A stretch of DNA of 64,000 nucleotides from Pleodorina starrii. Its lineage: Eukaryota > Chlorophyta > Chlorophyceae > Chlamydomonadales > Volvocaceae. Each line of letters begins with the position of its first letter. Positions within the stretch are counted from its first letter, which is position 1. Below the pieces are notes generated by a model, which made no database searches, was not told where the DNA came from, and worked only from the letters and a program-made list of their open reading frames with translations. Location of the stretch: assembly GCA_030267565.1 (NCBI GenBank), contig BRXU01000002.1, positions 6,701,501 through 6,765,500 of the forward strand. The letters are read 5' to 3'. This document shows, in pieces, positions 10,111 to 22,989 of this stretch. A program made the translations under genes and the position numbers.

Positions 10111-10183
10111 GCCCGGTTAGCTCAGTCGGTAGAGCGCAAGGCTCTTAACCTTGTGGTCGTGGGTTCGAGCCCCACATTGGGCG
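10111..10183 (+). tRNA. tRNA-Lys-CTT: tRNA-Lys(CUU), array unit 1
   Basis: The 73 nt fold into a full cloverleaf. The acceptor GCCCGGT pairs with ATTGGGC (two G-U). The D-arm is AGCTCAGTCGGTAGAGC. The anticodon stem CAAGG/CCTTG holds loop CTCTTAA, giving anticodon CTT. The T-arm is GTGGGTTCGAGCCCCAC. No intron and no encoded CCA, as expected for a nuclear gene. The A and B boxes are internal. The next T-run (TTTTT, 10300-10304) is about 117 nt downstream, unusually far. The flanks of this unit match unit 12 (near 25767). Confidence 0.96.
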
Positions 10184-11535
10184 CTACACATCCTGATGCA
10201 TGGCAGAGCTGCAGCACACTGGCTGCCGATATACCAAAATATGAAGGATTATACAAAGGTGCATATATCCTGATATCTAAATTACTACAACAGGACAAGT
10301 TTTTCGAAAGGTATGATAATGAAAACAACCAGGCATCGTCGGCTTCCACCCTCATGTAAAGTTCACATTCATAGCTGGATTGTCAAAATGCCGAATTATT
10401 ACATTAAGTAGACACAGCACAGACAGGCATGTTTGTATATATGCGCATGTATTTGTATGTATGAATGTTATCGTGAGGGCGGCTTCATTTTTGGGCCCAT
10501 TAGTTATTAGGTGATGCCACAGCCCTCCCGTTGTTAACAGCCACACGTTTGTTCGCTTAGAGCACCATCCACAACCGTCACACTGTCTTACACCATACAA
10601 ACTGTGAGTCCAAGGCTGCTGGTCCTGCCAACTAGGCCCCCACCTACCCCAGCTGTTCACCTGACATTCATAGAGACCGAGGATTCTGTGATTGCCACCA
10701 ATCAAACGCCATCTACCCTATCTATCAACTGGGGCCCAACTCCACATCTCAGAATCTAGCCATATATAATCTCACCGCACCTGACAATGCCGGGCGGGGT
10801 CTCACTGGGAATCGAACCCAGGACTGTGTGTATGTGTTGTACAGTGGGGTCCACATAATGGACAAGTACAACCAATCAGCCAGCAGCAGGTCGTGCAGTG
10901 CTGTGGAAGCCGACCATTATTGTGGCCGAGACACCCACCCAGACCAGACAGCACACTTTACCCAAACAGAAACAATGCAAGGCTCACTCAGACAGCCATG
11001 CCCATGTAGAGAATTGCCATGAGGCTCCAAACTGGGTGACAAGCCCAGTTCCCTTTCAAATAGACAGACCAACAAACCTGAGAGGAACCCGCCTTTGGTG
11101 TTGTTCAACTGCAAGGTGCATGTATTCTATATGTGCACACCCTTGATCTAGCCACTGCTGAGCCCTAAGGCTGGTAATGTCCCTTACCATGCAACACTTC
11201 TAATAATGTGCACTCATAGCAATGTATCAAGGGGCTGTGTTGAATATGTAAGCGCACACTTGCAGCTGATAGCTGTAATCGTACATCAATTTTGCACATG
11301 ACGCACCCTGACATCTTTTCGTGAGCAGGGGCTGGGTTTGGGGGCTTTGGGATATTTTAACAATGTCCGGATTGGAGGCTCAGGGTTTTTATCTTAGGAT
11401 TGTTTGTGCCATCACCTTATCTTGTACATGCTTTGTTTCGACATTGACTAATAGTATAATCTTCTTTGGTGAGATTATGTGGGGCCAATTCTAATCGAGT
11501 ATGGTGCAGTGTGCAAGGTGTCATCACCGTCGAAT

Positions 11536-11608
11536 GCCCGGTTAGCTCAGTCGGTAGAGCGCAAGGCTCTTAACCTTGTGGTCGTGGGTTCGAGCCCCAC
11601 ATTGGGCG
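11536..11608 (+). tRNA. tRNA-Lys-CTT: tRNA-Lys(CUU), array unit 2
   Basis: Same 73-nt gene as unit 1. The downstream spacer has private changes (GGCGTGCTTG for GGCATGTTTG near 11852, CCCAGCTACC for CCCACCTACC). Confidence 0.95.
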
Positions 11609-12960
11609 CTACACATCCTGATGCATGGCAGAGCTGCAGCACACTGGCTGCCGATATATCAAAATATGAAGGATTATACAAAGGTGCATGTATCCTGATA
11701 TCTAAATCACTACAACAGGACAAGTTTTTCGAAAGGTATGATAATGAAACCAACCAGGCATCGTCGGCTTCCACCCTCATGTAAAGTTCACATTCATAGC
11801 TGGATTGTCAAAATGCCGAATTATTACATTAAGTAGACACAGCACAGACAGGCGTGCTTGTATATATGCGCATGTATTTGTATGTATGAATGTTATCGTG
11901 AGGGCAGCTTCATTTTTGGGCCCATTAGTTATTAGGTGATGCCACAGCCCTCCCGTTGTTAACAGCCACACGTTTGTTCGCTTAGAGCACCATCCACAAC
12001 CGTCACACTGTCTTACACCATACAAACTGTGAGTCCAAGGCTGCTGGTCCTGCCAACTAGGCCCCCAGCTACCCCAGCTGTTCACCTGACATTCATAGAG
12101 ACCGAGGATTCTGTGATTGCCACCAATCAAACGCCATCTACCCTATCTATCAACTGGGGCCCAACTCCACATCTCAGAATCTAGCCATATATAATCTCAC
12201 CGCACCTGACAATGCCGGGCGGGGTCTCACTGGGAATCGAACCCAGGACTGTGTGTATGTGTTGTACAGTGGGGTCCACATAATGGACAAGTACAACCAA
12301 TCAGCCAGCAGCAGGTCGTGCAGTGCTGTGGAAGCCGACCATTATTGTGGCCGAGACACCCACCCAGACCAGACAGCACACTTTACCCAAACAGAAACAA
12401 TGCAAGGCTCACTCAGACAGCCATGCCCATGTAGAGAATTGCCATGAGGCTCCAAACTGGGTGACAAGCCCAGTTCCCTTTCAAATAGACAGACCAACAA
12501 ACCTGAGAGGAACCCGCCTTTGGTGTTGTTCAACTGCAAGGTGCATGTATTCTATATGTGCACACCCTTGATCTAGCCACTGCTGAGCCCTAAGGCTGGT
12601 AATGTCCCTTACCATGCAACACTTCTAATAATGTGCACTCATAGCAATGTATCAAGGGGCTGTGTTGAATATGTAAGCGCACACTTGCAGCTGATAGCTG
12701 TAATCGTACATCAATTTTGCACATGACGCACCCTGACATCTTTTCGTGAGCAGGGGCTGGGTTTGGGGGCTTTGGGATATTTTAACAATGTCCGGATTGG
12801 AGGCTCAGGGTTTTTATCTTAGGATTGTTTGTGCCATCACCTTATCTTGTACATGCTTTGTTTCGACATTGACTAATAGTATAATCTTCTTTGGTGAGAT
12901 TATGTGGGGCCAATTCTAATCGAGTATGGTGCAGTGTGCAAGGTGTCATCACCGTCGAAT

Positions 12961-13033
12961 GCCCGGTTAGCTCAGTCGGTAGAGCGCAAGGCTCTTAACC
13001 TTGTGGTCGTGGGTTCGAGCCCCACATTGGGCG
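12961..13033 (+). tRNA. tRNA-Lys-CTT: tRNA-Lys(CUU), array unit 3
   Basis: Same 73-nt gene. The 3' trailer is distinct (ACATACTGATGCAGAGCAGG) and the downstream T-run is four T rather than five. Confidence 0.95.
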
Positions 13034-14384
13034 CTACACATACTGATGCAGAGCAGGGCTGCAGCACACTGGCTGCCGATATATCATAATATGAAGGATT
13101 ATACAAAGGTGCATATATCCTGATATCTAAACCACTACAACAGGACAAGTTTTCGAAAGGTATGATAATGAAACCAACCAGGCATCGTCGGCTTCCACGC
13201 TCATGTAAAGTTCACATTCATAGCTGGATTGTCAAAATGCCGAATTATTACATTAAGTAGACACAGCACAGACAGGCATGTTTGTATATATGCGCATGTA
13301 TTTGTATGTATGAATGTTATCGTGAGGGCGGCTTCATTTTTGGGCCCATTAGTTATTAGGTGATGCCACAGCCCTCCCGTTGTTAACAGCCACACGTTTG
13401 TTCGCTTAGAGCACCATCCACAACCGTCACACTGTCTTACACCATACAAACTGTGAGTCCAAGGCTGCTGGTCCTGCCAACTAGGCCCCCACCTACCCCA
13501 GCTGTTCACCTGACATTCATAGAGACCGAGGATTCTGTGATTGCCACCAATCAAACGCCATCTACCCTATCTATCAACTGGGGCCCAACTCCACATCTCA
13601 GAATCTAGCCATATATAATCTCACCGCACCTGACAATGCCGGGCGGGGTCTCACTGGGAATCGAACCCAGGACTGTGTGTATGTGTTGTACAGTGGGGTC
13701 CACATAATGGACAAGTACAACCAATCAGCCAGCAGCAGGTCGTGCAGTGCTGTGGAAGCCGACCATTATTGTGGCCGAGACACCCACCCAGACCAGACAG
13801 CACACTTTACCCAAACAGAAACAATGCAAGGCTCACTCAGACAGCCATGCCCATGTAGAGAATTGCCATGAGGCTCCAAACTGGGTGACAAGCCCAGTTC
13901 CCTTTCAAATAGACAGACCAACAAACCTGAGAGGAACCCGCCTTTGGTGTTGTTCAACTGCAAGGTGCATGTATTCTATATGTGCACACCCTTGATCTAG
14001 CCACTGCTGAGCCCTAAGGCTGGTAATGTCCCTTACCATGCAACACTTCTAATAATGTGCACTCATAGCAATGTATCAAGGGGCTGTGTTGAATATGTAA
14101 GCGCACACTTGCAGCTGATAGCTGTAATCGTACATCAATTTTGCACATGACGCACCCTGACATCTTTTCGTGAGCAGGGGCTGGGTTTGGGGGCTTTGGG
14201 ATATTTTAACAATGTCCGGATTGGAGGCTCAGGGTTTTTATCTTAGGATTGTTTGTGCCATCACCTTATCTTGTACATGCTTTGTTTCGACATTGACTAA
14301 TAGTATAATCTTCTTTGGTGAGATTATGTGGGGCCAATTCTAATCGAGTATGGTGCAGTGTGCAAGGTGTCATCACCGTCGAAT

Positions 14385-14457
14385 GCCCGGTTAGCTCAGT
14401 CGGTAGAGCGCAAGGCTCTTAACCTTGTGGTCGTGGGTTCGAGCCCCACATTGGGCG
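14385..14457 (+). tRNA. tRNA-Lys-CTT: tRNA-Lys(CUU), array unit 4
   Basis: Same 73-nt gene. From this unit on the spacer reads CACACATTTG where units 1-3 have CACACGTTTG. Confidence 0.95.
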
Positions 14458-15809
14458 CTACACATCCTGATGCATGGCAGAGCTGCAGCACACTGGCTGC
14501 CGATATATCAAAATATGAAGGATTATACAAAGGTGCATATATCCTGATATCTAAATCACTACAACAGGACAAGTTTTTCGAAAGGTATGATAATGAAACC
14601 AACCAGGCATCGTCGGCTTCCACCCTCATGTAAAGTTCACATTCATAGCTGGATTGTCAAAATGCCGAATTATTACATTAAGTAGACACAGCACAGACAG
14701 GCATGTTTGTATATATGCGCATGTATTTGTATGTATGAATGTTATCGTGAGGGCGGCTTCATTTTTGGGCCCATTAGTTATTAGGTGATGCCACAGCCCT
14801 CCCGTTGTTAACAGCCACACATTTGTTCGCTTAGAGCACCATCCACAACCGTCACACTGTCTTACACCATACAAACTGTGAGTCCAAGGCTGCTGGTCCT
14901 GCCAACTAGGCCCCCACCTACCCCAGCTGTTCACCTGACATTCATAGAGACCGAGGATTCTGTGATTGCCACCAATCAAACGCCATCTACCCTATCTATC
15001 AACTGGGGCCCAACTCCACATCTCAGAATCTAGCCATATATAATCTCACCGCACCTGACAATGCCGGGCGGGGTCTCACTGGGAATCGAACCCAGGACTG
15101 TGTGTATGTGTTGTACAGTGGGGTCCACATAATGGACAAGTACAACCAATCAGCCAGCAGCAGGTCGTGCAGTGCTGTGGAAGCCGACCATTATTGTGGC
15201 CGAGACACCCACCCAGACCAGACAGCACACTTTACCCAAACAGAAACAATGCAAGGCTCACTCAGACAGCCATGCCCATGTAGAGAATTGCCATGAGGCT
15301 CCAAACTGGGTGACAAGCCCAGTTCCCTTTCAAATAGACAGACCAACAAACCTGAGAGGAACCCGCCTTTGGTGTTGTTCAACTGCAAGGTGCATGTATT
15401 CTATATGTGCACACCCTTGATCTAGCCACTGCTGAGCCCTAAGGCTGGTAATGTCCCTTACCATGCAACACTTCTAATAATGTGCACTCATAGCAATGTA
15501 TCAAGGGGCTGTGTTGAATATGTAAGCGCACACTTGCAGCTGATAGCTGTAATCGTACATCAATTTTGCACATGACGCACCCTGACATCTTTTCGTGAGC
15601 AGGGGCTGGGTTTGGGGGCTTTGGGATATTTTAACAATGTCCGGATTGGAGGCTCAGGGTTTTTATCTTAGGATTGTTTGTGCCATCACCTTATCTTGTA
15701 CATGCTTTGTTTCGACATTGACTAATAGTATAATCTTCTTTGGTGAGATTATGTGGGGCCAATTCTAATCGAGTATGGTGCAGTGTGCAAGGTGTCATCA
15801 CCGTCGAAT

Positions 15810-15882
15810 GCCCGGTTAGCTCAGTCGGTAGAGCGCAAGGCTCTTAACCTTGTGGTCGTGGGTTCGAGCCCCACATTGGGCG
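15810..15882 (+). tRNA. tRNA-Lys-CTT: tRNA-Lys(CUU), array unit 5
   Basis: Same 73-nt gene with consensus flanks. Confidence 0.95.
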
Positions 15883-17234
15883 CTACACATCCTGATGCAT
15901 GGCAGAGCTGCAGCACACTGGCTGCCGATATATCAAAATATGAAGGATTATACAAAGGTGCATATATCCTGATATCTAAATCACTACAACAGGACAAGTT
16001 TTTCGAAAGGTATGATAATGAAACCAACCAGGCATCGTCGGCTTCCACCCTCATGTAAAGTTCACATTCATAGCTGGATTGTCAAAATGCCGAATTATTA
16101 CATTAAGTAGACACAGCACAGACAGGCATGTTTGTATATATGCGCATGTATTTGTATGTATGAATGTTATCGTGAGGGCGGCTTCATTTTTGGGCCCATT
16201 AGTTATTAGGTGATGCCACAGCCCTCCCGTTGTTAACAGCCACACATTTGTTCGCTTAGAGCACCATCCACAACCGTCACACTGTCTTACACCATACAAA
16301 CTGTGAGTCCAAGGCTGCTGGTCCTGCCAACTAGGCCCCCACCTACCCCAGCTGTTCACCTGACATTCATAGAGACCGAGGATTCTGTGATTGCCACCAA
16401 TCAAACGCCATCTACCCTATCTATCAACTGGGGCCCAACTCCACATCTCAGAATCTAGCCATATATAATCTCACCGCACCTGACAATGCCGGGCGGGGTC
16501 TCACTGGGAATCGAACCCAGGACTGTGTGTATGTGTTGTACAGTGGGGTCCACATAATGGACAAGTACAACCAATCAGCCAGCAGCAGGTCGTGCAGTGC
16601 TGTGGAAGCCGACCATTATTGTGGCCGAGACACCCACCCAGACCAGACAGCACACTTTACCCAAACAGAAACAATGCAAGGCTCACTCAGACAGCCATGC
16701 CCATGTAGAGAATTGCCATGAGGCTCCAAACTGGGTGACAAGCCCAGTTCCCTTTCAAATAGACAGACCAACAAACCTGAGAGGAACCCGCCTTTGGTGT
16801 TGTTCAACTGCAAGGTGCATGTATTCTATATGTGCACACCCTTGATCTAGCCACTGCTGAGCCCTAAGGCTGGTAATGTCCCTTACCATGCAACACTTCT
16901 AATAATGTGCACTCATAGCAATGTATCAAGGGGCTGTGTTGAATATGTAAGCGCACACTTGCAGCTGATAGCTGTAATCGTACATCAATTTTGCACATGA
17001 CGCACCCTGACATCTTTTCGTGAGCAGGGGCTGGGTTTGGGGGCTTTGGGATATTTTAACAATGTCCGGATTGGAGGCTCAGGGTTTTTATCTTAGGATT
17101 GTTTGTGCCATCACCTTATCTTGTACATGCTTTGTTTCGACATTGACTAATAGTATAATCTTCTTTGGTGAGATTATGTGGGGCCAATTCTAATCGAGTA
17201 TGGTGCAGTGTGCAAGGTGTCATCACCGTCGAAT

Positions 17235-17307
17235 GCCCGGTTAGCTCAGTCGGTAGAGCGCAAGGCTCTTAACCTTGTGGTCGTGGGTTCGAGCCCCACA
17301 TTGGGCG
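17235..17307 (+). tRNA. tRNA-Lys-CTT: tRNA-Lys(CUU), array unit 6
   Basis: Same 73-nt gene. The trailer carries GATTTATC, ATCATGATATC and CCAAATATTAC variants, most shared with unit 17. A deletion of about 15 bp makes this unit 1409 bp long. Confidence 0.95.
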
Positions 17308-18643
17308 CTACACATCCTGATGCATGGCAGAGCTGCAGCACACTGGCTGCCGATTTATCAAAATATGAAGGATTATACAAAGGTGCATGTATCATGATAT
17401 CTAAATCACTACATCAGGACAAGTTTTTCGAAAGGTATGATGTTTCGTCGGCTTCCACCCTCATGTAAAGTTCACATTCATAGCTGGATTGTCAAAATGC
17501 CAAATATTACATTAAGTAGACACAGCACAGACAGGCATGTTTGTATATATGCGCATGTATTTGTATGTATGAATGTTATCGTGAGGGCGGCTTCATTTTT
17601 GGGCCCATTAGTTATTAGGTGATGCCACAGCCCTCCCGTTGTTAACAGCCACACATTTGTTCGCTTAGAGCACCATCCACAACCGTCACACTGTCTTACA
17701 CCATACAAACTGTGAGTCCAAGGCTGCTGGTCCTGCCAACTAGGCCCCCACCTACCCCAGCTGTTCACCTGACATTCATAGAGACCGAGGATTCTGTGAT
17801 TGCCACCAATCAAACGCCATCTACCCTATCTATCAACTGGGGCCCAACTCCACATCTCAGAATCTAGCCATATATAATCTCACCGCACCTGACAATGCCG
17901 GGCGGGGTCTCACTGGGAATCGAACCCAGGACTGTGTGTATGTGTTGTACAGTGGGGTCCACATAATGGACAAGTACAACCAATCAGCCAGCAGCAGGTC
18001 GTGCAGTGCTGTGGAAGCCGACCATTATTGTGGCCGAGACACCCACCCAGACCAGACAGCACACTTTACCCAAACAGAAACAATGCAAGGCTCACTCAGA
18101 CAGCCATGCCCATGTAGAGAATTGCCATGAGGCTCCAAACTGGGTGACAAGCCCAGTTCCCTTTCAAATAGACAGACCAACAAACCTGAGAGGAACCCGC
18201 CTTTGGTGTTGTTCAACTGCAAGGTGCATGTATTCTATATGTGCACACCCTTGATCTAGCCACTGCTGAGCCCTAAGGCTGGTAATGTCCCTTACCATGC
18301 AACACTTCTAATAATGTGCACTCATAGCAATGTATCAAGGGGCTGTGTTGAATATGTAAGCGCACACTTGCAGCTGATAGCTGTAATCGTACATCAATTT
18401 TGCACATGACGCACCCTGACATCTTTTCGTGAGCAGGGGCTGGGTTTGGGGGCTTTGGGATATTTTAACAATGTCCGGATTGGAGGCTCAGGGTTTTTAT
18501 CTTAGGATTGTTTGTGCCATCACCTTATCTTGTACATGCTTTGTTTCGACATTGACTAATAGTATAATCTTCTTTGGTGAGATTATGTGGGGCCAATTCT
18601 AATCGAGTATGGTGCAGTGTGCAAGGTGTCATCACCGTCGAAT

Positions 18644-18716
18644 GCCCGGTTAGCTCAGTCGGTAGAGCGCAAGGCTCTTAACCTTGTGGTCGTGGGTTCG
18701 AGCCCCACATTGGGCG
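18644..18716 (+). tRNA. tRNA-Lys-CTT: tRNA-Lys(CUU), array unit 7
   Basis: Same 73-nt gene. The spacer has a 2-bp deletion near 19503 (GAACAAGCAAGG for GAAACAATGCAAGG), giving a 1423-bp unit. Confidence 0.95.
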
Positions 18717-20066
18717 CTACACATCCTGATGCATGGCAGAGCTGCAGCACACTGGCTGCCGATATATCAAAATATGAAGGATTATACAAAGGTGCATATA
18801 TCCTGATATCTAAATCACTACAACAGGACAAGTTTTTCGAAAGGTATGATAATGAAACCAACCAGGCATCGTCGGCTTCCACCCTCATGTAAAGTTCACA
18901 TTCATAGCTGGATTGTCAAAATGCCGAATTATTACATTAAGTAGACACAGCACAGACAGGCATGTTTGTATATATGCGCATGTATTTGTATGTATGAATG
19001 TTATCGTGAGGGCGGCTTCATTTTTGGGCCCATTAGTTATTAGGTGATGCCACAGCCCTCCCGTTGTTAACAGCCACACATTTGTTCGCTTAGAGCACCA
19101 TCCACAACCGTCACACTGTCTTACACCATACAAACTGTGAGTCCAAGGCTGCTGGTCCTGCCAACTAGGCCCCCACCTACCCCAGCTGTTCACCTGACAT
19201 TCATAGAGACCGAGGATTCTGTGATTGCCACCAATCAAACGCCATCTACCCTATCTATCAACTGGGGCCCAACTCCACATCTCAGAATCTAGCCATATAT
19301 AATCTCACCGCACCTGACAATGCCGGGCGGGGTCTCACTGGGAATCGAACCCAGGACTGTGTGTATGTGTTGTACAGTGGGGTCCACATAATGGACAAGT
19401 ACAACCAATCAGCCAGCAGCAGGTCGTGCAGTGCTGTGGAAGCCGACCATTATTGTGGCCGAGACACCCACCCAGACCAGACAGCACACTTTACCCAAAC
19501 AGAACAAGCAAGGCTCACTCAGACAGCCATGCCCATGTAGAGAATTGCCATGAGGCTCCAAACTGGGTGACAAGCCCAGTTCCCTTTCAAATAGACAGAC
19601 CAACAAACCTGAGAGGAACCCGCCTTTGGTGTTGTTCAACTGCAAGGTGCATGTATTCTATATGTGCACACCCTTGATCTAGCCACTGCTGAGCCCTAAG
19701 GCTGGTAATGTCCCTTACCATGCAACACTTCTAATAATGTGCACTCATAGCAATGTATCAAGGGGCTGTGTTGAATATGTAAGCGCACACTTGCAGCTGA
19801 TAGCTGTAATCGTACATCAATTTTGCACATGACGCACCCTGACATCTTTTCGTGAGCAGGGGCTGGGTTTGGGGGCTTTGGGATATTTTAACAATGTCCG
19901 GATTGGAGGCTCAGGGTTTTTATCTTAGGATTGTTTGTGCCATCACCTTATCTTGTACATGCTTTGTTTCGACATTGACTAATAGTATAATCTTCTTTGG
20001 TGAGATTATGTGGGGCCAATTCTAATCGAGTATGGTGCAGTGTGCAAGGTGTCATCACCGTCGAAT

Positions 20067-20139
20067 GCCCGGTTAGCTCAGTCGGTAGAGCGCAAAGCTC
20101 TTAACCTTGTGGTCGTGGGTTCGAGCCCCACATTGGGCG
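20067..20139 (+). tRNA. tRNA-Lys-CTT: tRNA-Lys(CUU), array unit 8, anticodon-stem variant
   Basis: One G-to-A change turns the anticodon stem CAAGG/CCTTG into CAAAG/CCTTG, putting an A-C mismatch where a G-C pair was. The anticodon is unchanged. The same change, plus CTACATATCC in the trailer, occurs in unit 13. Function may be reduced (inference). Confidence 0.88.
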
Positions 20140-21491
20140 CTACATATCCTGATGCATGGCAGAGCTGCAGCACACTGGCTGCCGATATATCAAAATATGA
20201 AGGATTATACAAAGGTGCATGTATCCTGATATCTAAATCACTACAACAGGACAAGTTTTTCGAAAGGTATGATAATGAAACCAACCAGGCATCGTCGGCT
20301 TCCACCCTCATGTAAAGTTCACATTCATAGCTGGATTGTCAAAATGCCGAATTATTACATTAAGTAGACACAGCACAGACAGGCATGTTTGTATATATGC
20401 GCATGTATTTGTATGTATGAATGTTATCGTGAGGGCGGCTTCATTTTTGGGCCCATTAGTTATTAGGTGATGCCACAGCCCTCCCGTTGTTAACAGCCAC
20501 ACATTTGTTCGCTTAGAGCACCATCCACAACCGTCACACTGTCTTACACCATACAAACTGTGAGTCCAAGGCTGCTGGTCCTGCCAACTAGGCCCCCACC
20601 TACCCCAGCTGTTCACCTGACATTCATAGAGACCGAGGATTCTGTGATTGCCACCAATCAAACGCCATCTACCCTATCTATCAACTGGGGCCCAACTCCA
20701 CATCTCAGAATCTAGCCATATATAATCTCACCGCACCTGACAATGCCGGGCGGGGTCTCACTGGGAATCGAACCCAGGACTGTGTGTATGTGTTGTACAG
20801 TGGGGTCCACATAATGGACAAGTACAACCAATCAGCCAGCAGCAGGTCGTGCAGTGCTGTGGAAGCCGACCATTATTGTGGCCGAGACACCCACCCAGAC
20901 CAGACAGCACACTTTACCCAAACAGAAACAATGCAAGGCTCACTCAGACAGCCATGCCCATGTAGAGAATTGCCATGAGGCTCCAAACTGGGTGACAAGC
21001 CCAGTTCCCTTTCAAATAGACAGACCAACAAACCTGAGAGGAACCCGCCTTTGGTGTTGTTCAACTGCAAGGTGCATGTATTCTATATGTGCACACCCTT
21101 GATCTAGCCACTGCTGAGCCCTAAGGCTGGTAATGTCCCTTACCATGCAACACTTCTAATAATGTGCACTCATAGCAATGTATCAAGGGGCTGTGTTGAA
21201 TATGTAAGCGCACACTTGCAGCTGATAGCTGTAATCGTACATCAATTTTGCACATGACGCACCCTGACATCTTTTCGTGAGCAGGGGCTGGGTTTGGGGG
21301 CTTTGGGATATTTTAACAATGTCCGGATTGGAGGCTCAGGGTTTTTATCTTAGGATTGTTTGTGCCATCACCTTATCTTGTACATGCTTTGTTTCGACAT
21401 TGACTAATAGTATAATCTTCTTTGGTGAGATTATGTGGGGCCAATTCTAATCGAGTATGGTGCAGTGTGCAAGGTGTCATCACCGTCGAAT

Positions 21492-21564
21492 GCCCGGTTA
21501 GCTCAGTCGGTAGAGCGCAAGGCTCTTAACCTTGTGGTCGTGGGTTCGAGCCCCACATTGGGCG
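21492..21564 (+). tRNA. tRNA-Lys-CTT: tRNA-Lys(CUU), array unit 9
   Basis: Same 73-nt gene with consensus flanks. Confidence 0.95.
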
Positions 21565-22916
21565 CTACACATCCTGATGCATGGCAGAGCTGCAGCACAC
21601 TGGCTGCCGATATATCAAAATATGAAGGATTATACAAAGGTGCATATATCCTGATATCTAAATCACTACAACAGGACAAGTTTTTCGAAAGGTATGATAA
21701 TGAAACCAACCAGGCATCGTCGGCTTCCACCCTCATGTAAAGTTCACATTCATAGCTGGATTGTCAAAATGCCGAATTATTACATTAAGTAGACACAGCA
21801 CAGACAGGCATGTTTGTATATATGCGCATGTATTTGTATGTATGAATGTTATCGTGAGGGCGGCTTCATTTTTGGGCCCATTAGTTATTAGGTGATGCCA
21901 CAGCCCTCCCGTTGTTAACAGCCACACATTTGTTCGCTTAGAGCACCATCCACAACCGTCACACTGTCTTACACCATACAAACTGTGAGTCCAAGGCTGC
22001 TGGTCCTGCCAACTAGGCCCCCACCTACCCCAGCTGTTCACCTGACATTCATAGAGACCGAGGATTCTGTGATTGCCACCAATCAAACGCCATCTACCCT
22101 ATCTATCAACTGGGGCCCAACTCCACATCTCAGAATCTAGCCATATATAATCTCACCGCACCTGACAATGCCGGGCGGGGTCTCACTGGGAATCGAACCC
22201 AGGACTGTGTGTATGTGTTGTACAGTGGGGTCCACATAATGGACAAGTACAACCAATCAGCCAGCAGCAGGTCGTGCAGTGCTGTGGAAGCCGACCATTA
22301 TTGTGGCCGAGACACCCACCCAGACCAGACAGCACACTTTACCCAAACAGAAACAATGCAAGGCTCACTCAGACAGCCATGCCCATGTAGAGAATTGCCA
22401 TGAGGCTCCAAACTGGGTGACAAGCCCAGTTCCCTTTCAAATAGACAGACCAACAAACCTGAGAGGAACCCGCCTTTGGTGTTGTTCAACTGCAAGGTGC
22501 ATGTATTCTATATGTGCACACCCTTGATCTAGCCACTGCTGAGCCCTAAGGCTGGTAATGTCCCTTACCATGCAACACTTCTAATAATGTGCACTCATAG
22601 CAATGTATCAAGGGGCTGTGTTGAATATGTAAGCGCACACTTGCAGCTGATAGCTGTAATCGTACATCAATTTTGCACATGACGCACCCTGACATCTTTT
22701 CGTGAGCAGGGGCTGGGTTTGGGGGCTTTGGGATATTTTAACAATGTCCGGATTGGAGGCTCAGGGTTTTTATCTTAGGATTGTTTGTGCCATCACCTTA
22801 TCTTGTACATGCTTTGTTTCGACATTGACTAATAGTATAATCTTCTTTGGTGAGATTATGTGGGGCCAATTCTAATCGAGTATGGTGCAGTGTGCAAGGT
22901 GTCATCACCGTCGAAT

Positions 22917-22989
22917 GCCCGGTTAGCTCAGTCGGTAGAGCGCAAGGCTCTTAACCTTGTGGTCGTGGGTTCGAGCCCCACATTGGGCG
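22917..22989 (+). tRNA. tRNA-Lys-CTT: tRNA-Lys(CUU), array unit 10
   Basis: Same 73-nt gene with consensus flanks. Confidence 0.95.
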
